Positions 14,475-21,975 of a stretch of 34,035 nt of DNA are shown one piece after another. This stretch comes from Chamaesiphon sp031376885 (GTDB lineage Bacteria; Cyanobacteriota; Cyanobacteriia; Cyanobacteriales; Chamaesiphonaceae). The stretch covers positions 1 through 34,035 of the forward strand of contig JANMEL010000042.1 of NCBI GenBank assembly GCA_031376885.1. Reading direction: 5' to 3'. Below the pieces are notes generated by a model. That model did no database searches, had not been told where the DNA came from, and saw only the letters and a program-made list of their open reading frames with translations. How positions within the stretch are numbered: position 1 is the stretch's first letter; the number at the start of each line of letters is the position of its first letter. A program made the position numbers and the translations under genes.

Positions 14475-15383
14475 ATGACAATTCTTATCACTGGGGCAAC
14501 TGGAAATATCGGCGGTGAAGTCGTTAATCGCTTGCTTGAAAAGAAATTGCCGCTTAGAGCATTTGTGCGAGATTGTAACAAAGCATCCAAACTTGAAGCA
14601 CAAGGGATTGAGCTAGCTCAAGGAGATTTTAGCCAGCCTGACACCCTAGATGCTGTACTCCAAGGGATTGAGAAAGCCTTCCTCGTGATGCCAAACGATC
14701 CTTACCAAGTTGAACTAGAATCAAACTTCATTGATGCTGCGAAGAAGGCAGAAGTCCGACATATCGTGAAACTCTCTGTCATGGGTGCAGGCGAGTTACC
14801 CAGCACATTCCAAAAGTGGCATCATCAAATTGAGCAACATTTAGAACAGTCGGGGATGAAATGGACTCATCTTCGCCCGAATATGTTGATGCAAAATATG
14901 CGGTGGTTTGCTCAAACCATTGCTCAGACGGGTTCTATTTATAATTGTGTGGGTGATACGCCGATATCTTTCGTTGATGCTCGTGATGTTGCAGCGGTTG
15001 CCGCCATTTGTCTCACCGAATCGGGGCATACGAATCAAAGCTATGTGCTGACGGGTTCAGAAGCCATGACATTCGATGAGATCGCCGATTTATTCAGCAC
15101 AGGATTGGATCGATTCTCTTGCAGAGAGGCTACGCCAACGATCGCCTATGTGGATGTTCCCCCAGCCGATCTCAAAGCAGCGAGACTGACAGGCGGAGAG
15201 CCAGAATGGTACTTAGATGCCGAATTGGAATTGTTAGCCTGTTGGAAACAAGGAGCCGGAACAGCCGTGACTGACTGCATTCAACAGATCGCGCACAAAC
15301 CAGCTACAACCTATGCGGAGTTCGCTCAATATTACATTCAAGCCCACCACCAAGACTTTTTTGCTCGATCCACAACTAACTAA
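14475..15383 (+). CDS. NmrA-family NAD(P)-binding protein
   Basis: 302 residues from the ATG at 14475; the longer frame would run through the hxlR promoter. MTILITGATGNIGGEVVNRLL carries the Rossmann GxxGxxG, followed by AFVRDCNKASKLEAQGIELAQGDF. WTHLRPNMLMQNMRWFAQTI and YVDVPPADLKAARLTGGEPEWYLDAELEL are typical of NmrA/QOR2-like atypical short-chain dehydrogenases, which act as quinone reductases or redox sensors. A 29-bp module at 15112-15140 sits in frame between GLD and TIAYVD, where relatives have no such insert. Operon with the ABM gene 18 bp downstream. Confidence 0.92.
   Translation: MTILITGATGNIGGEVVNRLLEKKLPLRAFVRDCNKASKLEAQGIELAQGDFSQPDTLDAVLQGIEKAFLVMPNDPYQVELESNFIDAAKKAEVRHIVKLSVMGAGELPSTFQKWHHQIEQHLEQSGMKWTHLRPNMLMQNMRWFAQTIAQTGSIYNCVGDTPISFVDARDVAAVAAICLTESGHTNQSYVLTGSEAMTFDEIADLFSTGLDRFSCREATPTIAYVDVPPADLKAARLTGGEPEWYLDAELELLACWKQGAGTAVTDCIQQIAHKPATTYAEFAQYYIQAHHQDFFARSTTN
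15112..15140 (+). repeat. 29-bp module inside the NmrA gene
   Basis: GATTCTC, five bases, then GAGAGGCTACGCCAACG: exact family consensus. It encodes part of the FSCREATPT insert. Confidence 0.75.
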
Positions 15384-15401
15384 TTAGATTGGGAATAAAC
15401 C

Positions 15402-15707
15402 ATGATTACTGAATACATTCGCTACAATTTACCAGCAGAATTGAATGCTCAATTTGAAGCAGATTACATCAAAGCCCAAGACTTTTTGCAAGCTTCATCT
15501 GTTTGCATGGGCTGCGATCTAACTCACTGTGAAGAAGAACCACAGCGATACATACTGCGAATCCTTTGGACTTCAACGGAGGATCATTTGAAGATTTTCC
15601 GAAGTAGCGAAGAATTCAAAGGTTTCTTTGCTTTGGTAAAAGCTTACATTCCCCATATCGAAGAAATGCAACATTATCAGCCAACTGCTGTTAGTTTCAT
15701 TAAATAG
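15402..15707 (+). CDS. ABM-domain putative monooxygenase
   Basis: 101 residues, ferredoxin-like alpha/beta fold of the antibiotic-biosynthesis-monooxygenase (ABM) family: an opening strand EYIRYNLP, the helix FEADYIKAQDFLQAS, then CDLTHCEEEPQRYILRILWTSTEDHLKIFRSSEEFKGFF. Family members oxidise quinols or act in haem breakdown without cofactors; the paired NmrA gene makes a quinol/quinone-related role plausible. It starts 18 bp after the NmrA stop, so the two are one transcription unit under the HxlR regulator. Three cysteines (C34, C38, C43) are clustered, which is unusual for this fold. Confidence 0.82.
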   Translation: MITEYIRYNLPAELNAQFEADYIKAQDFLQASSVCMGCDLTHCEEEPQRYILRILWTSTEDHLKIFRSSEEFKGFFALVKAYIPHIEEMQHYQPTAVSFIK

Positions 15708-15978
15708 GTAGAGAGTAAAATTGAACTCGATCGATGGTAGTATTCTATCGATCGCCGCATAACAATCTCGTTGCACACCGACCGTATCGTGCTGGTGGGT
15801 TGAGTCCGCAGGATTACTATCGGCGGGTGAACGGGGTCGTTATGCCGATCGAGGACTCGATCGAGCAATTTTTGTAGATTATTTATCGATCTTGAATCCG
15901 AATATCACGGCTTGCATGATACAATAGTACTGCATCGATTTAAGTTCGTTGCTCAATTACCAGCGGTAATTCCAACTG
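15708..15978. other. Intergenic region without a gene
   Basis: Holds a CGATCGAT...ATCGATCG stem-loop at about 15728-15754, which may end the NmrA-ABM transcript, and possible -10 words (TACAAT at about 15921) ahead of the sigma gene. No TGTCGA box of the type found at 18022 and 18543 is present, so the sigma factor does not appear to drive its own gene. Confidence 0.4.
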
Positions 15979-17262
15979 ATGAATCAGCAAGTAGCCGAAC
16001 CAATTAGATCGCAGGTGGACGGGATCTACCGCACTGAGTCGCGACGTGTTTTAGCCACTCTCATCCGCTTACTCGGCGACTTTGACCTCGCGGAAGAGGC
16101 ATTGAATGAAGCATTCAGCGCGGCTGTGACACAGTGGCCGCGTGACGGGATGCCAGCCAATCCGCGATCGTGGTTGGTTTCGGCGGGACGCTTCAAAGCG
16201 ATCGATACTATCCGTCGGCGCACCCGTTTTGACTCGCTTCTGCCAGAAATCGCCGCAGATGAGACGATCGATTCTAACTTGCAAGATGAAGAAGACGTTC
16301 AAGACGACCGATTGCGTCTAATTTTCACATGCTGCCATCCCGCACTATCGCCAGAAGCCCAAGTCGCCTTGACATTGCGGGAAGTCTGCGGACTCACCAC
16401 TGAAGAAATTGCTAGTGCTTTTTTGATTGCGCCCGCGACATTGGCACAGCGAATCGTGCGAGCAAAGACCAAGATCCGTACCGCAAATATTCCTTATCAG
16501 GTGCCGTCACTGGCCGATTTGCCCGATCGTTTAGACGCAGTACTCCAAACTATCTATTTAGTATTTAACGAGGGTTACGCGGCTTCCTCTGGGGCATCAC
16601 TGACACGCGCCGATCTTGCTGACGAAGCGATCCGGTTAGGGCGGTTGGCGATCGAACTGTTACCGGATTCAGAAGCGATCGGACTGGTTGCGCTGATGTT
16701 GCTGCAAGAATCACGGCGCACCGCCAGGACTTCGGCAACTGGCGATCTGATTCTACTCGAAGAGCAAGATCGATCGCTTTGGAACCAATCGCAGATATCC
16801 GAAGGCATGGCACTGGTAAAGAGATCGCTATCATCTTCGCAGTTTGGCACATATACGATTCAGGCGGCAATCGCGGCGGTACATGCAGAGGCTCCAAGTG
16901 CTGCGGTAACTAACTGGACACAAATCGTGGCTCTATATGACTTGCTAATCCAAGCCGAGAGATCGCCTATAGTCGAACTGAATCGGGCGGTAGCCGTAGC
17001 GATGCGGGATGGCTTTTCAGCGGGGTTACAGCAAATTGATGACATCTTAGCGCGAGGCGATCTAGCTGAATATCATTTGGCACACGCCGCACGAGCCGAT
17101 TTGTGTAGAAGATTGGGCAGAATTGATGATGCTAGAGCATCCTATCAACAGGCTCTGGCTTTGGTGAAGCAAGAACCAGAACGGCGATTTCTCCAAAAAC
17201 GGTTGCGGGAGTTGGGTAAAATAACGTCAGTTTCTTCTGTCGAAGAGGTTAGAACAACATGA
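15979..17262 (+). CDS. ECF42-type RNA polymerase sigma factor with long C-terminal extension
   Basis: 427 residues, over twice the length of a plain ECF factor. Region 2 covers about 10-90 (VLATLIRLLGDFDLAEEALNEAF, ANPRSWLVSAGRFKAIDTIRRR), and region 4 about 110-165 (LSPEAQVALTLREVCGLTTEEIASAFL, APATLAQRIVRAKTKIR). Residues 180-420 form a TPR-like helical domain (VFNEGYAASSGASLTRADLADEAIRLGRLAIELLPD, PIVELNRAVAVAMRDG) typical of the ECF42 group. In that group the partner gene encodes a YCII/DGPF protein, and one is present at 18150 with a matching promoter. No anti-sigma factor is visible; the C-terminal extension is thought to replace it. The stop overlaps the methyltransferase ATG. Confidence 0.92.
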   Translation: MNQQVAEPIRSQVDGIYRTESRRVLATLIRLLGDFDLAEEALNEAFSAAVTQWPRDGMPANPRSWLVSAGRFKAIDTIRRRTRFDSLLPEIAADETIDSNLQDEEDVQDDRLRLIFTCCHPALSPEAQVALTLREVCGLTTEEIASAFLIAPATLAQRIVRAKTKIRTANIPYQVPSLADLPDRLDAVLQTIYLVFNEGYAASSGASLTRADLADEAIRLGRLAIELLPDSEAIGLVALMLLQESRRTARTSATGDLILLEEQDRSLWNQSQISEGMALVKRSLSSSQFGTYTIQAAIAAVHAEAPSAAVTNWTQIVALYDLLIQAERSPIVELNRAVAVAMRDGFSAGLQQIDDILARGDLAEYHLAHAARADLCRRLGRIDDARASYQQALALVKQEPERRFLQKRLRELGKITSVSSVEEVRTT

Positions 17263-17996
17263 ACACCTACAATCCAATTGACCTGATTTTTGGCGATATG
17301 GAAAAGCTTGGCCCAGGGGACAATGTTCAGAGCCTGAAGGTTCTGAGCCTTCTGCCAACGCAACAATTTCAGGTCATCGTTGACGCAGGTTGCGGCACAG
17401 GTCGTCAGACAATGCTGCTGGCAAAGGAACTCGGCACACTGGTTCACGCGGTTGATAAGTATGAGCCGTTCTTGAATAGGCTGATGCGGTGCGCTAAGGA
17501 AGCAGGAATCGAGCATCTTGTCGAGACGCATTGCATGGACATGAAGGACGTTTCGAGCGTTTTTCAACACATCGACCTACTTTGGGCAGAAGGGGCAGCG
17601 TACAACATTGGCTTTCCCAACGCACTAACTACTTGGGCATCGGCGATCGACAAAGACGGTTTCGCAGTCGTCAGCGAACTGTCGTGGCTACGCGAACAGG
17701 TGCCCACTGCGGTCAGGGAGTTCTTCCAAGCTGGCTACCCAGACATGAGATCTATCCAGCAAAACATCGCTGTCGCTGAAAAGACAGGCTATAGAGTGCT
17801 GACCACTTACACACTTCCCAAGCAAGCTTGGGTGGAAGGATACTATGACGTGCTTGAGCCACGCGCGCAAGCTCTGGTCGAGCATCCCGACTCATCCGTT
17901 AGGGATTTTGCGATCGAGATCCTCCAGGAGATTGACATCTTTAACTGTGCCGAAGATAGCTATGGCTACGTCTTTTATGTACTTCAACGTGCCTAA
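17259..17996 (+). CDS. SAM-dependent methyltransferase (class I)
   Basis: 245 residues. The ATG overlaps the sigma factor stop (ATGA, 17259-17262), so translation is coupled. Motif I is VIVDAGCGTGRQTMLLA (residues 40-56), followed by an acidic VHAVDKYEPFLNRL, then HCMDMKDV and LLWAEGAAYNIGFPNAL. The substrate is unknown; the GPGDN...LKVLSLLP start is shared with methyltransferases often found near stress regulators. Base composition is a little more GC-rich and less rich in GATCGATC words than its neighbours, which may mean that it arrived from elsewhere. It would be expressed with the sigma factor. Confidence 0.87.
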   Translation: MNTYNPIDLIFGDMEKLGPGDNVQSLKVLSLLPTQQFQVIVDAGCGTGRQTMLLAKELGTLVHAVDKYEPFLNRLMRCAKEAGIEHLVETHCMDMKDVSSVFQHIDLLWAEGAAYNIGFPNALTTWASAIDKDGFAVVSELSWLREQVPTAVREFFQAGYPDMRSIQQNIAVAEKTGYRVLTTYTLPKQAWVEGYYDVLEPRAQALVEHPDSSVRDFAIEILQEIDIFNCAEDSYGYVFYVLQRA

Positions 17997-18021
17997 ACTT
18001 AAAAAAAACTTTTGTAGATTC

Positions 18022-18051
18022 TGTCGATCGAGAGTCTCGCCGAACGACTAG
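18022..18051 (+). promoter_or_regulatory. ECF42-type promoter of the DGPF gene
   Basis: TGTCGA (18022-18027), 17 bp, CGACTAG (18045-18051). The -35 word and the CGA in the -10 fit the motif reported for ECF42 targets, and the same pair with the same spacing precedes the VOC gene. Confidence 0.75.
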
Positions 18052-18102
18052 TTAATGAAGGTGAGTTGAGAACGAGCTTTATCATCATTTAGGAGTAAAG
18101 CA

Positions 18103-18153
18103 ATGGAAACAGAATTTCAAAATTATTCACCAAAATTCAGGAGAAAAACATGA
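18103..18153 (+). CDS. 16-residue upstream reading frame coupled to the DGPF gene
   Basis: METEFQNYSPKFRRKT, preceded by AGGAG at 18091-18095 and ending in an ATGA overlap with the DGPF start. It lies within the leader of the ECF42-type promoter. It could be a coupling or leader peptide, or the trace of an older duplicated start. Expression is not shown. Confidence 0.35.
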   Translation: METEFQNYSPKFRRKT

Positions 18154-18509
18154 AATATATGTTGCTGATTTACAGTGATGAAAATGCCTGGACGCAGAGC
18201 GAGATGGAACAATGCTACGCGGATTCTGTGCAGTTGACTCACGAACTGAATACCAACGGTCAATTTTTGGGTGCTTCACCGCTCCATGCTGTGGCGACAG
18301 CAACTAGTCTGCGGATCCGCGACGGCAAGAAACTAGTGACAGATGGGCCATTTGCTGAAACCCGCGAACAATTGGGTGGCTACTTTTTGATTGAAGCACA
18401 GGATCTTGATGAAGCTATTTCGATCGCCGCCCGCATTCCATCAGCTAGTAAAGGCACTGTCGAAATTCGTCCGATCGTCGAACTATTGGGGTTGCCATTA
18501 GACAATTAA
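18150..18509 (+). CDS. YCII-related DGPF-domain protein
   Basis: 119 residues. MKYMLLIYSDENAW opens the YCII ferredoxin-like fold; the DGPF motif is at residues 65-68 (VTDGPFAETREQLGGYFLIEAQDLDEAI), and the end GTVEIRPIVELLG is typical. Such proteins are the regular genomic partners and main targets of ECF42 sigma factors; their biochemical activity is not settled. The gene has its own ECF42-type promoter at 18022-18051 and a small coupled upstream frame. AGGAG also lies at 18138-18142, 7 bp before the start. Confidence 0.92.
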   Translation: MKYMLLIYSDENAWTQSEMEQCYADSVQLTHELNTNGQFLGASPLHAVATATSLRIRDGKKLVTDGPFAETREQLGGYFLIEAQDLDEAISIAARIPSASKGTVEIRPIVELLGLPLDN

Positions 18510-18542
18510 TTGCGAACTTTTTTAGAGAAAATATCTTTAACT

Positions 18543-18572
18543 TGTCGATCTCGCAAACATCCATTCGACTAG
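18543..18572 (+). promoter_or_regulatory. ECF42-type promoter of the VOC gene
   Basis: TGTCGA (18543-18548), 17 bp, CGACTAG (18566-18572); same words and spacing as 18022-18051. Confidence 0.75.
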
Positions 18573-18620
18573 ATAGTACAAAGATTTAAGGTTCAATTAA
18601 ATTATTCAAAGGATAAAAAT

Positions 18621-19032
18621 ATGTCCACTCAAATTTTCGTAAACCTCCCAGTTAAAGATCTCAGTAAATCGGTAGAGTTCTTTACGAAACTCGGCTATGA
18701 ATTCAATCCCAAATTTACTGACGAAAATGCCACTTGCATGATTGTGAGTGAGAATATATTTGTGATGCTGCTGGTTGAAGAATTTTTCAAGACATTTGTG
18801 CCCAAAGAAATTTGCGACACAACTAAAAGTGTAGAAGTACTCGTGGCATTATCGTTTGAGAGTCGAGCGGCAGTTGATGAAATGGTTCGTAAGGCGATCG
18901 CGGCTGGTGGCAGCACTTATAAAGAACCGATCGATCGATATGGGTTTTATGTACCAACATGGATTCCAAGACCTAGACGGTCACATTTGGGAAATCTTTT
19001 TCATGGAAGAAAGTGAGGTCGAAAAAGTATAG
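18621..19032 (+). pseudogene. VOC (glyoxalase-like) gene with a +1 frameshift
   Basis: The first 110 residues are a normal VOC protein (QIFVNLPVKDLSKSVEFFTKLGYEFNPKFTD, then ALSFESRAAVDEMVRKAIAAGGS). After DRYGF the frame reads VPTWIPRPRRSHLG and stops at 19014-19016. One frame over it continues as MYQHGFQDLDGHIWEIFFMEESEVEKV, the standard family ending with the H-x-WE metal-binding strand, closing with TAG at 19030-19032. One extra T in the TTTT run at about 18944-18950 explains it. The gene has an ECF42-type promoter and a good AAGGA site. A real mutation and a homopolymer miscall are both possible. Confidence 0.8.
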
Positions 19033-19067
19033 AAATAAATCAATCTTGTTAGGACATTTGTGAGGCT

Positions 19068-19150
19068 AGATCCCCGACTTCTTCTCGTTCGCGTAGCGTC
19101 TTCTTCGAGAACGAGACGCTGTGCGAACGCAGAGAAGAAGTCGGGGATCT
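19068..19150. repeat. 83-bp nested hairpin (CCCCGACTTCT family with an inserted repeat)
   Basis: Perfect 19-bp outer arms (19068-19086, 19132-19150; AGATCCCCGACTTCTTCTC) enclose an imperfect second stem GTTCGCGTAGCGTCT / AGACGCTGTGCGAAC. An outermost TGTTAGGA / TCCTAACA pair lies further out. It looks like one repeat inserted into the loop of another, behind the VOC gene. Confidence 0.8.
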
Positions 19151-19156
19151 GATATA

Positions 19157-19182
19157 TCCTAACAGCCTTGGCAGTTGCTATA
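19157..19182. repeat. Copy of the TCCTAACCGCC-TGGCGGTTGCTATA repeat
   Basis: TCCTAACAGCCTTGGCAGTT then GCTATA; relatives at 19875-19900, 27419-27444 and 27514-27549. Confidence 0.6.
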
Positions 19183-19223
19183 CAATCGATCGCACACCAC
19201 TAAAACGCTAAAATTAAGTTGAA

Positions 19224-19730
19224 TTAACTCATCCGCACTGGGCTAGAAACATGTTCGTGGATGATGACCCACTGACCATTTTGGTTTTCCCAAACCATCG
19301 AAGCATGAGCATGTTCGGCGTATTTTTTGCCTGTTTTGCGATCTGTAAATTCAGTTTTGAATGTAAACGTTGTTAGTCCCATATTGCCGTTAGTTGTCAC
19401 TTTGATATTATCATCGATCTCAGTTTTAGCCTTTGTTGATGCTTGCATCGTCGGTTCCCATAGATCTTTAAAGCTCTGGTAGCTCTGAGTAATGGTTCCT
19501 GCTGGAGAAATTGTGTCGAATTCCAAGAATCGTTGGCTATGCTCGTATAAACTATCGACACGATTCATCGAGAAAAGGCTATCTCCCGAACTCCATCCCT
19601 GTTCCCATGCAGTCACATTTTGCTTGAGCAGATCGACATCGTTTGGCACAGCTCGAACGGGTTGAACCAGCCCAAGACTAAGTAAACTAACGATAAGCAA
19701 TACCAAGAGCGAACGTAGTAATTTTTTCAT
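19224..19730 (-). CDS. Secreted NTF2/SnoaL-like protein
   Basis: 168 residues with a clear Sec signal peptide: MKKLLRSLLVLLIVSLLSLGL, then a VQPVRA cleavage site before VPND. The mature part is an NTF2-like cone fold: LLKQNVTAWEQGWSSGD, RFLEFDTISPAGTITQSYQSFKDLWEPTM, TNGNMGLTTFTFKTEF and HASMVWENQNGQWVIIHEHVS, resembling DUF4440/SnoaL_3 proteins. It would act in the periplasm or thylakoid lumen; ligand unknown. It lies downstream of and in the same direction as the MarR gene, with a 105-bp repeat element in the 187-bp gap, so co-transcription is uncertain. Confidence 0.82.
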   Translation of the reverse strand: MKKLLRSLLVLLIVSLLSLGLVQPVRAVPNDVDLLKQNVTAWEQGWSSGDSLFSMNRVDSLYEHSQRFLEFDTISPAGTITQSYQSFKDLWEPTMQASTKAKTEIDDNIKVTTNGNMGLTTFTFKTEFTDRKTGKKYAEHAHASMVWENQNGQWVIIHEHVSSPVRMS

Positions 19731-19795
19731 TGAGAAACTCCTTATTTTGCGGATAGTCCTTAGAACGAGTAATTGAGTAAAAGAAATGCTCTATT

Positions 19796-19900
19796 TATAG
19801 CGGTTAAGACAGCACAGCGGTTAAAACCGCCGCTAGTAATGCAAAGTCCGCCTACGCGGACTCAGATCTTAGTGTCTTAACCGATGTGGCGGTTGCTATA
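19796..19900. repeat. 105-bp palindromic element
   Basis: Ends TATAG...CTATA, with inner arms CGGTTAAGACA (19801-19811) and TGTCTTAACCG (19873-19883). Inside are two small hairpins, AGCGGTT..AACCGCCGCT and GTCCGC-CTAC-GCGGAC. MITE-like; no coding capacity. Confidence 0.7.
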
Positions 19901-19917
19901 TTTTGGGTAAAGTGGCA

Positions 19918-20406
19918 TCAAGGTTTGAGCCGTGCTTCGACCAAAAGCTGATTGAGCAGTTCGAGCTTTTCTTGGTTTAAATGTCCAAGTTGTTGCTGAT
20001 GCAACTTCCAGATTAGGGGATCGAGTTTTTCGATCGCCTCCAATCCAGATCGAGTTACTCTGACTCGAACAATGCGACGATCTCGTTCATCCCGTTCGCG
20101 TTCGATTAGCCCATCCTTTTGTAACCGATCGACCAAACGAGTGATGTCAGGATCTCGTGCCACCATGTACTGAGCAATTGACTGACTCGGCATTCCCGCA
20201 CCTCCCATCCTGGCAACCACTTTCAGCACGTTATAGAGGGGCTGCGAAAGATGATGCTGTTTGAACAGTTCTGCTACCTCATCACTCAGCAGCGCATGAG
20301 TCCGCACTAGATTGAGATAAGCTTCCTGTTCGGGCACTTGAAAGGGCTGAGATTCGCCCAATTCTGTATAGAGGGTGGAATGTCGAGGCATGTTTGTTTT
20401 GCTCAT
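19918..20406 (-). CDS. MarR-family regulator
   Basis: 162 residues. The winged helix spans about 55-125: QPLYNVLKVVARMGGAGMPSQSIAQYM, the recognition helix DPDITRLVDRLQKDGLIER, and the wing DERDRRIVRVRVTRSGLEAIEKL. The outer helices form the dimer. The first residues vary (starts at M1 or M6 possible). An imperfect palindrome at 20417-20431 just upstream may be its operator. The likely regulated gene is itself or the secreted NTF2-like gene behind it; the ligand cannot be inferred. Confidence 0.9.
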   Translation of the reverse strand: MSKTNMPRHSTLYTELGESQPFQVPEQEAYLNLVRTHALLSDEVAELFKQHHLSQPLYNVLKVVARMGGAGMPSQSIAQYMVARDPDITRLVDRLQKDGLIERERDERDRRIVRVRVTRSGLEAIEKLDPLIWKLHQQQLGHLNQEKLELLNQLLVEARLKP

Positions 20407-20416
20407 ATGGTTAATA

Positions 20417-20431
20417 TATCTTTTAAGGATA
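20417..20431. promoter_or_regulatory. Candidate MarR operator
   Basis: TATCTTTTAAGGATA, palindromic at 12 of 15 positions, 11 bp upstream of the marR start on the minus strand. Confidence 0.4.
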
Positions 20432-20490
20432 GTCGTGTCAACAAATATTTAAGAGTGACTCACCTTATGAATGAGGATTTAATAATCGCG

Positions 20491-20562
20491 TAGGTTGGGT
20501 TGAGGCTCTGCGAAACCCAACGCCCCAGAGATGTTGGGTTTCGCAAGGCTCAACCCAACCTA
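20491..20562. repeat. 72-bp hairpin repeat (TAGGTTGGGTTGAG family)
   Basis: Outer arms TAGGTTGGGTTGAG and CTCAACCCAACCTA, inner arms TGCGAAACCCAAC and GTTGGGTTTCGCA. A repeat type common in cyanobacterial intergenic DNA, here between marR and the XRE gene. Confidence 0.85.
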
Positions 20563-20592
20563 GAAATCTGGATCTTATTTAATCCACGATCC

Positions 20593-21429
20593 TTAGTTAA
20601 AATACTGTTGCCAATTATGCTCGGTTGCTTCATCTGCGGGGAACATACACTCGATTCGTAGCTCCTGAAGCGTGATGTCATAAGGAGTGCCTAATGTAGC
20701 GATCGTCGAGAAGAATTTTAACTCCAGATCATCGCGCCGAAGATGAACGTTCAATAACAAAGTATGTTGAGCGGGATGTGTAGCGGTTTGCCAGATCTGA
20801 GCCACACCTGGATAGCTCATCAGTTCCTGCAATAACACAGTAGAAAGCTCACTTTCCCGTTCGATGAGCGTCTCGCGATGCAATCTTTGCAGCAAATGGT
20901 TGGTACAGCTCTCCCAGTTGACAATTACCGAGCGTAACCCTTGAGGATGCAACATCACCCGCAGGATATTAATCTTCCCCTCTTTGTAAAATAGGGTTTG
21001 TAGTCTTTCGGGGTCGATAAAACGATTGAGCAGTCGAGTTGCACCCTGATTGGTTAAGAGTAAATTCCAATATCGATCTACTACAAATGCGGGATATGGC
21101 TCATGCTGGTGCAGTATTAGATCGATCGCTTTTCGCACTGGAGTCATTTCGAGAGCCGATAAATCCGTCTCGGTATGAATCGCCGCAAATCCGGCGGCTG
21201 AGAGTAATAAATTCTGCTGTCTGAGTGGAATCTCCAAAACAGTTGCCAATTGCAACACCATCTCCTGACTGGGTTTGGCGCGTCCCGATTCGAGAAAACT
21301 GATATGACGCTGAGAAACTTGACTGGTAACGGCGAGATCGAGCTGACTGAAATTGCGAAGATCGCGCCATTGTTTGAGCAGTGTCCCAAATGAAGCGGTA
21401 ATTAGATGTTGTTGCATAGACAGAGGCAA
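20593..21429 (-). CDS. XRE regulator with MmyB-like ligand domain (MLTR type)
   Basis: 278 residues (M5 at 21417 is an alternative start). The helix-turn-helix at about 14-70 is FGTLLKQWRDLRNFSQLDLAVTSQVSQRHISFLESGRAKPSQEMVLQLA. The remainder is the MmyB-like PAS-type domain: PVRKAIDLILHQHEPYPAFVVDRYWNLLLTN, then LLNRFIDPER, MLHPQGLRSVIVNWE and the closing ELRIECMFPADEATEHNW. Such regulators bind fatty-acid-like ligands in the few cases studied and usually control a divergent neighbour. Here that neighbour is DUF2834, across an 84-bp gap with a perfect palindrome. Confidence 0.9.
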   Translation of the reverse strand: MPLSMQQHLITASFGTLLKQWRDLRNFSQLDLAVTSQVSQRHISFLESGRAKPSQEMVLQLATVLEIPLRQQNLLLSAAGFAAIHTETDLSALEMTPVRKAIDLILHQHEPYPAFVVDRYWNLLLTNQGATRLLNRFIDPERLQTLFYKEGKINILRVMLHPQGLRSVIVNWESCTNHLLQRLHRETLIERESELSTVLLQELMSYPGVAQIWQTATHPAQHTLLLNVHLRRDDLELKFFSTIATLGTPYDITLQELRIECMFPADEATEHNWQQYFN

Positions 21430-21442
21430 AATGATGACTTTG

Positions 21443-21459
21443 ATTACCTCACAGGTAAT
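21443..21459. promoter_or_regulatory. Palindromic operator between the XRE and DUF2834 genes
   Basis: ATTACCT-CAC-AGGTAAT, perfect 7-bp arms, 14 bp from the XRE start. Confidence 0.65.
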
Positions 21460-21513
21460 TGATTTAATTATCCCCTTTTGTGAAAATTGTGTTGTACCGA
21501 ATTGGAGCGGATT

Positions 21514-21909
21514 ATGTCAACACCGATCGAGATAGAGGACAAACAATCGTTCAACTCTCTCAAAACACCGTATCTGCTGCTCGCGATCGCAGGTTCGATT
21601 CTACCCTGGTTCTGGTTGCTCCAAGATCCCGCCGCGTTAATGTCTCCAACCTTATTTTTGCAACGCACGTTTGCCAATCAGATTGCGACTGCTTGGGCGA
21701 GCGATTTGCTAATTAGTTCGATCGTCTTCTTTGCTTTTGCCGCGATCGAACTAAAACGGTTAGGTGTCGATTCTCCAGGGGAGAGGCTACGCCAACGGCT
21801 GTGGATTTTACTCTACATTGGACTAACATTTGGCATCGGACTTTCTTGCTCTTTACCGTTATTCCTCTATCGCCGAGAACTAATCCTAGAACGAACCGCA
21901 TTCAGATAG
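21514..21909 (+). CDS. DUF2834 family membrane protein
   Basis: 131 residues from the ATG at 21514, with GGAG at 21504-21507. It has three to four membrane helices: YLLLAIAGSILPWFWLL, then FANQIATAWASDLLISSIVFFAFAAIE, WILLYIGLTFGIGLSCSLPLFLYRRE. The central FANQ...DLL(I/L)SS...E and the LPLFLY-RE ending define DUF2834. A 29-bp module at 21769-21797 lies in the loop after KRLGVD and adds SPGERLRQR in frame. It is divergent from the MmyB-like regulator, which probably controls it. Function unknown. Confidence 0.85.
   Translation: MSTPIEIEDKQSFNSLKTPYLLLAIAGSILPWFWLLQDPAALMSPTLFLQRTFANQIATAWASDLLISSIVFFAFAAIELKRLGVDSPGERLRQRLWILLYIGLTFGIGLSCSLPLFLYRRELILERTAFR
21769..21797 (+). repeat. 29-bp module inside the DUF2834 gene
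   Basis: GATTCTC-N5-GAGAGGCTACGCCAACG, placed in a loop between two membrane helices. Confidence 0.75.
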
Positions 21910-21975
21910 CATTAAATAATTACCAATTGCGTCATCAAATTGAACAGAACATTTACAAATATTAAAGTGAAAAAT

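Noticed and set aside
16565..17045. Minus-strand frames of 61-110 codons
   Set aside because: Antisense shadows of the ECF sigma factor gene, with no motif.
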